Of a stretch of 64,000 nt of DNA, positions 58,132 through 64,000 are shown piece after piece. The stretch's first letter is position 1; each line of letters opens with the position of its first letter. Under the pieces are notes generated by a model that saw only the letters and a list, made by a program, of their open reading frames with translations, did no database searches and was not told the origin of the DNA. The position numbers and the translations under genes were made by a program. The DNA comes from Fistulifera solaris (Eukaryota > Bacillariophyta > Bacillariophyceae > Naviculales > Stauroneidaceae), in contig AP026162.1 of NCBI GenBank assembly GCA_030295235.1, forward strand, positions 1,054,001-1,118,000. Direction: 5' to 3'.

Positions 58132-58479
58132 ATGACGTACCGGTCAAGAGGCAGATCACTGATAGAGGTCATATTGGTAAGCCGTAAAAGAAACTGGTAT
58201 AACTCTCGTAATACTTTTTTTGATTTCTTACTTATTATCTCATGTCCCCAATTCCTTCGTAAGGCCATTGCTTTCGTTACTTTTCTTGTGGGATTTATTA
58301 CCGTTCTTTGCATTGGAAATTACTTCAGAGCCAAGAGGGCCCAGGAGAGGCAGCGGCAACGGCGACTCGCAAAATTGGCAGCAAATCAGAACAATGCGAA
58401 CAATATGTATGGCGGAGACCCACAAGGGAGCTACGAGGCCCCCACACATATCCCTGCCAATACTGGAGTTCCAGCATGA
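58132..58479 (+). CDS. Small single-pass membrane protein
   Basis: Two exons, 58132-58176 and 58264-58479, with an 87-bp intron (GTAAGC donor, GTAAG acceptor after a long pyrimidine tract), give 86 residues. Exon 1 encodes MTYRSRGRSLIEVIL. Exon 2 starts with a transmembrane helix (AIAFVTFLVGFITVLCIG) followed by a basic, Arg/Gln-rich segment (RAKRAQERQRQRRLAKLA). It ends in a short polar tail. Since 87 is divisible by three and the intron has no stop, the unspliced reading is also open, adding 29 residues. The basic stretch after the helix suggests a cytosolic or matrix-facing C-terminus. I do not recognise the family. Confidence 0.6.
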   Translation: MTYRSRGRSLIEVILVSRKRNWYNSRNTFFDFLLIISCPQFLRKAIAFVTFLVGFITVLCIGNYFRAKRAQERQRQRRLAKLAANQNNANNMYGGDPQGSYEAPTHIPANTGVPA

Positions 58480-59131
58480 TTTTCGAAGTCAAGTTTTTGT
58501 CTCTCTGACTAGGGATGATCAAAAATCGAAGCTCAAAAGGCGCCGCGCGCAAATTCTTCGGGTACTTGTAGCATGTAATAAAGGACGAAGTAACCTCCCT
58601 CAGTTTCTTTTGTAACCTTTAAATTTCTTTACATTACATGTCATTTGGTTTGATATTCAACTTGACCCGGAGATCAACCTTGTCACCCAGTCAATACTAG
58701 AGACACGCCTCTATTTTCATGTTATACGACGGATACAAGAGCCTTTTCTACGGATTCAGTTAATCGATCGGAAGTGTCAATAATTAAACTGCACTCTAGT
58801 CTAGGTTCTGACCTAGTTCAAAGAGCTATAAGCTCTTTGGCCTAGGTAACCTTGTGCTGTCCTATAGACCTAGCCACGATCACGATCATTGCCCAATAAC
58901 GAAGGCAAACTCGAACTCTAAAAATAATTTCTTCATCCCCTCCGCCGCGCCCATAAACCTTACTATTGCCGCGCCCGCAAATACGTCATCCGTTCACCGC
59001 ATTATATTTTGTTGTTCTTTTATTCATCGCATCCTCATAAGTCTTACGTTGTCAATCAACAGTAACAATAACACCAACTTGAGATTATTCAATTGAATGA
59101 GACGCTGACCTCAATCGCGGAGAATTGAATA
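58480..59131. other. Intergenic stretch with a perfect hairpin
   Basis: 652 bp without a supported gene, containing the inverted repeat at 58819-58839. Confidence 0.5.
58819..58839. repeat. Perfect 9-bp inverted repeat, 3-nt loop
   Basis: CAAAGAGCT, loop ATA, AGCTCTTTG. Imperfect outer arms CCTAG and CCTAGG extend it. CTAGGTT and CCTAGGT units also surround it. It could be a transcript-end hairpin of the small membrane protein gene 340 bp upstream, or an extruding DNA palindrome. Confidence 0.7.
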
Positions 59132-59818
59132 ATGTTGGCTCGCATCCGGTGCTTCGTCGTTTCACTTCTCTTTCTTATGTGCAAGTCGCGCTCGACGTGC
59201 TCTTTTGTTTATCGAAGTGTACATGTAAATCAGTGGAGAAGGCAAGCTACAGCGACACCAAATAGTCATGCTAGTACTATGTCGATAGATGAAGCGACGC
59301 ATATTCTTTCGGAGTGGGATCGCAACTACAACGCGGATCGATCACTCGCGTCCTGGACAAGTGACATTAGTTTGGACGATGCCAAGCAAAAGCTACCGGA
59401 AGCGGTTATCTGTCTAAATAATAAAGCTACAGAAGAGAGAATCTTGGATAGCATTAACGGTAGAGTGATGCTTGGAATTTGTGCTTCAACAGCAGAAGAG
59501 GGCTTAGCCACCCTCAAATCTTGGGTACCGACTCTGGGATTACCTCGTGGACTGCTTCATGGTATGGACGAAGACGGTGTTCCCTTGCAACTTGACGGGG
59601 CGGTATATATCAAATATAACTCAGGGGGTGTTTTCACATTCTCTGATATTCGAAAATCAGGCATCGGATTCGACGCGATTTGGAAGCCTGGTGACGCTCT
59701 TCTTGAACTATATGATGGAAAATATCGTGGCGTTTACTTTCAAGTGGAATTGGCCGACGGAGTCTTTCGACAGTTTCTCGTTCCTCTCGATATCTTCAAC
59801 AATGGTAAGCAAATATGA
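59132..59818 (+). CDS. DUF1824-type plastid protein
   Basis: 228 residues. The N-terminus is a signal peptide (MLARIRCFVVSLLFLMCKS) followed by STCSFVYRSV, which is compatible with the diatom plastid bipartite presequence (Phe after the cleavage region). The body follows the DUF1824 pattern from cyanobacteria and plastids: an N-terminal helical region, GRVMLGICASTAEEGLATLK, then VYIKYNSGGVFTFSDI and GKYRGVYFQVELADG, ending FLVPLDIFN. The function of DUF1824 is unknown. The frame ends just after an in-frame GTAAGC, so a short last exon is possible. It is convergent with the Nup88-like gene, 64 bp away. Confidence 0.72.
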   Translation: MLARIRCFVVSLLFLMCKSRSTCSFVYRSVHVNQWRRQATATPNSHASTMSIDEATHILSEWDRNYNADRSLASWTSDISLDDAKQKLPEAVICLNNKATEERILDSINGRVMLGICASTAEEGLATLKSWVPTLGLPRGLLHGMDEDGVPLQLDGAVYIKYNSGGVFTFSDIRKSGIGFDAIWKPGDALLELYDGKYRGVYFQVELADGVFRQFLVPLDIFNNGKQI

Positions 59819-59882
59819 TACTAATAGCGCTCAAATATTAATATCGGCGATTACAAAGATAAGCAATCATAGAGGAGTAGTG

Positions 59883-62297
59883 TTACTCTTCTTTCATGAG
59901 ATCCAACATGGCTTCGGATCGAGCAACAGACTCCTTTACATCCTGAAGTATTCGATCGCTGTCTCGTAAAAGAACGTTTGCCTGTCTGACTTTCTCCGGC
60001 TCTAGTTGTATGTTCAAAGGACGTCCTAGCGAATCCAGACTTTGACACTGTGTTGACACTTTTTCTTTTGTGAGTCTTAAGTCGTCCGCCATGCTATCAC
60101 TTTTAAGTTTCAAGCGCTTGATATCATTGAAGAACTGCAGTTCGGCGTCGCTAACAGTAGGAGTGAGGTCTTTGCACATTTCGAGACTACGCGTCGCTCG
60201 TTCCAGCAAAGTGGCTGCGTTGGCCTCGACAGCATCGATCTTAGCGGCCAGCTGACTGTTAATTTGAGCTTGCGAGTTTCTCGTTGTTATCAAAACTTCC
60301 ATTTGCTTTTGCTGACCCTCAACCGTCTTCCGCAGTATTTCTTTATGGGAACTAACAATACTTCTCAGCTCGATAAGAGGCACAATAAGATCTTTGTCAC
60401 ATCGCTCTCGAACTTGCTGAACGACGGCCAAGTAATCCGCTTGAATGTCTTGATAATTTGTCTCCGGACCCACGTACTTGCCCATAGCAGCGAGGCCAGC
60501 TATAATTTTGTCAATCAACGGCCGGGTCACTTCGTACAGTGGTCGAGTGCTCTCAAACGGAGAAATGTTTCCCTCAGTGCCGGCAGTAATTGCTAGTGCT
60601 TCACTTTGAGACCCTGCCACAAAGGCTTTCTGCACTTCATGGGCTAGTTGCAGCTCCGTAATACTCACATCGGAGCGATTGCCGTTCTGTTCGACGGTAA
60701 TCAGATTGTGGCCCTCAAGTGATTCTGCGCAAACCGCAATACCTTGAAGCTTGGTAGCATCTGATTTTGTTTGAAAGCTTACCCAAGCGGAAGTCGACGA
60801 TTCAGGTGGCGCAAATTTTGTCGGCTTTCGTGCGGCCCTTTGAATGGCGTTAGTAGACAACGTTACGACGAAACTCGGGGTGGCGACATGGATTAGGGAA
60901 TCGACAAGTGGATCATTCAGTAAAGCAACAGACTTTTCCAGAGCTGAGCCATGGTCTTCTGTCACATCGACTTGCTCTAGCCAAGCCCCCAATTTCCAAA
61001 TATCGTCGTCAAGTGCGAAGGTGTCGCTTCTTGGTTCGTACGTAAATCGAGAGATGAGCGCAGTGGGCGAAACTGCGGCAAAGTCAACTTCATAGCCACC
61101 AGCCCGAGCAATCGCTAGCCCAACAAGATTTTCACCGCCCCCAAAGCATTCCAGCGTCACAGCTGGAGTAGTGGACTCAAGAGAACCAGCAAGTAAGATT
61201 GGTCCTTGGCACTTCACTGGAAAGGCGACGGTGCTTGCTTCTCTGCTGGACATCGAAGTGATGTTTGCCGTGGCAAACTGGTTGTTAGACAGGCTCTGAT
61301 CTCTATAGTCACCAAAAGCCTCGAGTAGATATCGATTGACTACCGTGTATTGCCGCCATTTGGGTTGCGAAGAATCAAGGCCGGCCGTCGTTGCCTCGAC
61401 AAAGTCCACCGCTTCCTTCAAAGTAGAAATAGGAACCACACATCCGTCAAATACAATGGGACTAGCAGAATAAAGATCACCGGACCCCTTCAAGAATATG
61501 ACAGTCATCGAAGAAAGTAATGACAACCCGCTCGATCGAGCAAAGGTGAAGTCAACAATAAATTCCATAGTTCTATCATCCAGATCCTCCATGCTGAAGA
61601 CTAGCGGACGAGTAATCCCTCCATCAGAATGTCGAAGCAAAAGCGAGTACTCCTGTACGTCTGTGTTCTCGATCAAAGCGCACATGGAACACCCTGGGCA
61701 CATGACGGCAAACCCGCTCGATTTTTGAGGCGCCGGACGAACGCGAATAATATTGTGCGACAGGGAGGCCGCCAAGTATTTCTCAAAGGGCTGAGTAACC
61801 GACGTCATGGTTCCTCGTACAGGCTGCCCAGACGGTTGCGGCTCGTAATGCATTTCTAGCAGAAAGACATCCCGGCTTGTGTAAAGGCAAAGCCGCGGAA
61901 GAGATCGACGGCCGTCGGTTTGATCGGCTCGCGATGATCCTTCACCCTCAACACATAAAAGCTCAAGCGGCGGATCTATACGTAAAGTATTCTTGACAGT
62001 ATCGGTTAATTCCACCAGTATACTTGCAGGTAACTTTGATGCGCTTGAGTCGGTACGATCCTCAAATTCATCTAACACGAGCGGAAGTGCCTCAATAAAT
62101 GAACCTTCGCGGAGGGAGAATAGAAACTTTTGATCGTTACTACGACAAACAAGTCGAACAGAAGTTGATTGCACCATTTTCTTCAGGTCATACCGCGGAG
62201 TTCGATAATCATTTCCAGGGCCGGAATTGTAGAACGAAGGCTCGGGGGAATAGTTGTACTCATCTTCGTCATCGAGATCTGCAGCAAAACGCGGCAT
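59883..62297 (-). CDS. NUP88: Nup88-like nucleoporin
   Basis: One unbroken frame of 804 residues. The first about 500 residues are beta-rich, as expected of a propeller (LCLYTSRDVFLLEMHY, GEGSSRADQT, FAVMCPGCSMCALI). The last 200 residues are coiled coil (SQAQINSQLAAKIDAVEANA, then TLLERATRSLEMCKDLTP). This propeller-plus-coiled-coil layout and the conserved LRDSDRILQDVKESVARSEA end fit Nup88, a cytoplasmic-side pore subunit that binds Nup62 and Nup214. The match is by architecture and a few segments, so Nup82-type alternatives remain. No intron or frame break. Confidence 0.6.
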   Translation of the reverse strand: MPRFAADLDDEDEYNYSPEPSFYNSGPGNDYRTPRYDLKKMVQSTSVRLVCRSNDQKFLFSLREGSFIEALPLVLDEFEDRTDSSASKLPASILVELTDTVKNTLRIDPPLELLCVEGEGSSRADQTDGRRSLPRLCLYTSRDVFLLEMHYEPQPSGQPVRGTMTSVTQPFEKYLAASLSHNIIRVRPAPQKSSGFAVMCPGCSMCALIENTDVQEYSLLLRHSDGGITRPLVFSMEDLDDRTMEFIVDFTFARSSGLSLLSSMTVIFLKGSGDLYSASPIVFDGCVVPISTLKEAVDFVEATTAGLDSSQPKWRQYTVVNRYLLEAFGDYRDQSLSNNQFATANITSMSSREASTVAFPVKCQGPILLAGSLESTTPAVTLECFGGGENLVGLAIARAGGYEVDFAAVSPTALISRFTYEPRSDTFALDDDIWKLGAWLEQVDVTEDHGSALEKSVALLNDPLVDSLIHVATPSFVVTLSTNAIQRAARKPTKFAPPESSTSAWVSFQTKSDATKLQGIAVCAESLEGHNLITVEQNGNRSDVSITELQLAHEVQKAFVAGSQSEALAITAGTEGNISPFESTRPLYEVTRPLIDKIIAGLAAMGKYVGPETNYQDIQADYLAVVQQVRERCDKDLIVPLIELRSIVSSHKEILRKTVEGQQKQMEVLITTRNSQAQINSQLAAKIDAVEANAATLLERATRSLEMCKDLTPTVSDAELQFFNDIKRLKLKSDSMADDLRLTKEKVSTQCQSLDSLGRPLNIQLEPEKVRQANVLLRDSDRILQDVKESVARSEAMLDLMKEE

Positions 62298-62717
62298 TGC
62301 TTGAGAGTGTTTTCAACACACTTATTGTAATAACGTCTACTCCTTTGATCGTTTATCACAAGCCTCGTAGAATAGTCAACCTGAAACGTTGAGAGTTGAT
62401 AACCTTTCAAGCTAAAGACTACTGGTATATGTTTCACAGTTTTATTTTTAAAGGCAGCAGCGTATCGTCGCATGATCGCATCGCATAAAAAGCGAGAGCT
62501 GCCGCGCACCGCGAACCGCGAATAACAGTCAAAACAAGTAAATGTCGTAGCGGTCGCCTGGTCATAAAACGATGATGATGAATGATGATAAATAATACCA
62601 GGTATAGCTGCATTGTTTCATCGTTAGCCTACAAACTAACCAGGTTCTAATTTACAAGAATTCAGTTGCAAACACAAAATTGTTGAAAGGGGCGAAACCG
62701 AGCACTTCCGTTGCGAA
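62298..62717. promoter_or_regulatory. Divergent region with TACCAGGTA
   Basis: 420 bp upstream of both the Nup88-like gene (minus) and the deaminase (plus). TACCAGGTA lies at 62596-62604, 122 bp upstream of the deaminase ATG. Confidence 0.4.
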
Positions 62718-63320
62718 ATGAATGAAGAATCGACGGCACAAGACGATGAACGACATGGTATTTTGGCCCATTTCGAAACCTATGGATGGAAGCCAGATCC
62801 TTCTTTGCCCGACGATGAAAACATAATGGATCTCGTATTCATAATAACAAGAGCTGCCAAGCTAAAACAAGGAAGCATGGCATGCATTATACTTCGTCCA
62901 CCGGATTCTTCGACCGAAGAAAGTCAAAACAACTCTCTAGTGAACAGGATCATAAGCATCTCGAATAACCAAGCACTCTACAAAGCAGGTAACAGTGACG
63001 TCCACGCAGAGATCGTTGCTATTGGAAATGCAGCTCAAAGAGGAATACCAACAGATCAAGCAACAGCATATATCACCATGCCGCCGTGTAAAAATTGTTT
63101 TGGGGCTCTCGTTTCAGCTGGGATCAAACGAATTGTGACCGTTTATCCACCTCGTGAACACTTTACTGCCGTTCTGGCAAGGTTGGGGATCGAAATGGTT
63201 GCAATTGAAAACCTTGCTGAGGTCCGATCCCGAGTGGACAAGCTCATTGCTGCTTACAACGACTTGCCAGCAAGTAAACGTCAAAAGAGCGACGATAGTT
63301 CCAATTTAGAACCATCGTGA
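62718..63320 (+). CDS. Zinc-dependent cytidine/dCMP deaminase-fold protein
   Basis: 200 residues in one frame. The zinc site of the CDA superfamily is complete: HAE at residues 96-98 (VHAEIVAIGNAAQ) and PCKNC at 123-127 (TMPPCKNCFGALVSAGIKRI). The catalytic Glu is residue 98. The order and spacing are like dCMP deaminase and riboflavin/tRNA deaminase relatives (HxE, about 25 residues, PCxxC). The N-terminus is a Glu/Asp-rich helix (LAHFETYGWKPD), and the C-terminal tail is Lys/Ser-rich (SKRQKSDDSS). The substrate cannot be told from sequence alone. It is divergent from the Nup88-like gene. Confidence 0.8.
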   Translation: MNEESTAQDDERHGILAHFETYGWKPDPSLPDDENIMDLVFIITRAAKLKQGSMACIILRPPDSSTEESQNNSLVNRIISISNNQALYKAGNSDVHAEIVAIGNAAQRGIPTDQATAYITMPPCKNCFGALVSAGIKRIVTVYPPREHFTAVLARLGIEMVAIENLAEVRSRVDKLIAAYNDLPASKRQKSDDSSNLEPS

Positions 63321-63874
63321 TGTTGACTTGTGCATACGACTAGTGCGCTGGAGTTTTAATGACGCTAAAAATTACGCTGATTAACTTCTGGCACCTGTTA
63401 CTGATTTAAGTTTCATTTAATTGAGATCTAGGGCTCGCAAATAACTCCATATATTATCCTGGGTGATGTTGACATGAGAGCCTGGCTAGTTTGTCAACTT
63501 TGATTGTCGACTTATAAGTCTTTGGGGCGTACTAACATAGATTATGGGTCTCTAGCTCTAGCGTATTGCTCACTGCTCACTCGCCTTGGTCGGCTGCTGT
63601 CTGCTGAGGTTATAGGGACGATAAGGATGGGGTCAAAGCAAACAATACGGCACTTGTACTATATCATGCCTAAGTAGTCTCTTTGTGTCCAGTAAGACAT
63701 TTAGTTGTACACACTGATGTCGCAACGTACATTTCGACGAGTTCAATACCGCATACCTCTTACCCGCATTACTAAAATTCTTTGTCGGTCGCTCCTCGTT
63801 TTTTCAATCTTCCTCGTTATGCGCATCGTTGCGGTCGATCAAACCCTGCTCCAAACAATCACATTCAAATAACA
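63321..63874. promoter_or_regulatory. Upstream region of RPL13A
   Basis: 554 bp with no repeat. A pyrimidine-rich stretch near 63780-63815 lies close upstream of the ribosomal protein start, as is common in such promoters. Confidence 0.4.
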
Positions 63875-64000
63875 ATGGTAGCTTCTGACACCAAAATCAT
63901 CGATGGTCGCGATCATCTTTACGGTCGCTTGTGTAGTATAGTGGCCAAGGAATTGCTCGCCGGACAAAAATTGTCATCGTGCGATGCGACGAAATGTGCA
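63875..64000 (+). CDS. RPL13A: 60S ribosomal protein L13a (uL13), N-terminal part
   Basis: The start codon is at 63875. The family block IIDGRDHLYGRLCSIVAKEL (like the metazoan LDGRxHLLGRLAAIVAK) is followed by LAGQK. The next expected residues are IVIVRCDEMC, which occur in another frame: GGACAAAAATTGTC has five A (63966-63970) where six would keep the frame. This is the same kind of single-base loss seen in RPL4 and the others. The gene continues past the window edge. uL13 lies in the large subunit near the tRNA exit region. Confidence 0.85.
   Translation, partial: MVASDTKIIDGRDHLYGRLCSIVAKELLAGQKLSSCDATKCA

Overview
The window is nuclear DNA of a photosynthetic stramenopile, most likely a pennate diatom of the Phaeodactylum type. 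The evidence is threefold. There are short GT-AG introns (59 to 87 bp, one of 210 bp). There is a DUF6824 protein with the diatom-type CGRGKG block. There are signal-peptide-plus-STAFTP plastid targeting sequences and a DUF1824 plastid-type protein. The species is an inference. Genes are dense, single-copy and housekeeping in type, on both strands. I see no retroelement, no DNA transposon with a recognisable transposase, no rRNA and no convincing tRNA.

Layout. 1-0.3 kb: N-terminus of an unknown gene. 0.4-1.1 kb: tandem repeats. 1.2-3.4 kb: secreted M14 carboxypeptidase with a C-terminal anchor. 3.5-5.0 kb: N-myristoylated ABHD17-like hydrolase. 5.5-6.4 kb: CMS1-like ribosome biogenesis factor. 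6.6-9.0 kb: PDZ-PX-VPS9 Rab GEF. 10.4-12.3 kb: E2F factor. 13.9-15.3 kb: Tudor-like protein. 16.1-17.5 kb: proteasome RPN6. 18.2-19.3 kb: CS-domain secretory protein. 19.6-21.1 kb: MRG chromatin protein. 21.9-23.5 kb: CDF/ZnT9-like transporter. 23.5-25.0 kb: organellar HisRS. 25.6-29.3 kb: tail-to-tail pair of glucose-6-phosphate isomerases, one canonical and one diverged. 29.7-31.3 kb: LRR-like unknown. 32.7-33.4 kb: RAB6. 34.1-35.2 kb: START-like protein with a signal peptide. 35.3-37.0 kb: METTL16. 38.3-39.2 kb: nucleoredoxin. 39.2-40.5 kb: degenerate MBL-fold protein. 41.3-42.8 kb: seven 213-bp tandem repeats. 43.0-46.4 kb: PHD-bromodomain protein. 47.0-53.6 kb: about 2,150-residue helical protein with a Tudor-like N-terminus. 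54.0-55.1 kb: RPL4. 55.4 kb: DUF6824. 56.3-57.6 kb: PP2A catalytic subunit. 58.1 kb: small membrane protein. 59.1 kb: DUF1824. 59.9-62.3 kb: Nup88-like. 62.7 kb: cytidine-deaminase fold. 63.9 kb to the end: start of RPL13A.

Two window-wide patterns matter most. First, about 22 single-base frame breaks interrupt 15 otherwise well-conserved genes, including RPL4, RPL13A, GPI, HisRS and RAB6. Most lie at homopolymers, and most read as one base missing. The simplest explanation is uncorrected indel error in the assembly, so start, stop and frame calls here should be treated with that in mind. Second, the intergenic DNA carries several unexplained repeat families. They are a 213-bp array of TTCCAGAA/TTCTGGAA dyads with a diverged reverse-oriented relative 4 kb away, a dispersed palindromic CACGACTG...CAATCATGA element, a short TACCWGGTA palindrome, a minisatellite shared by two loci, and a duplicated CTACGTGA/TCACGTAG palindrome upstream of RPN6.

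Several genes touch shared themes. Chromatin and transcription: MRG, PHD-bromodomain, Tudor-like and E2F. Rab and membrane traffic: VPS9, RAB6 and the START-like protein. Carbohydrate metabolism: the two GPIs. Translation: HisRS, RPL4, RPL13A, CMS1 and METTL16. I see no evidence that they form a co-regulated cluster.
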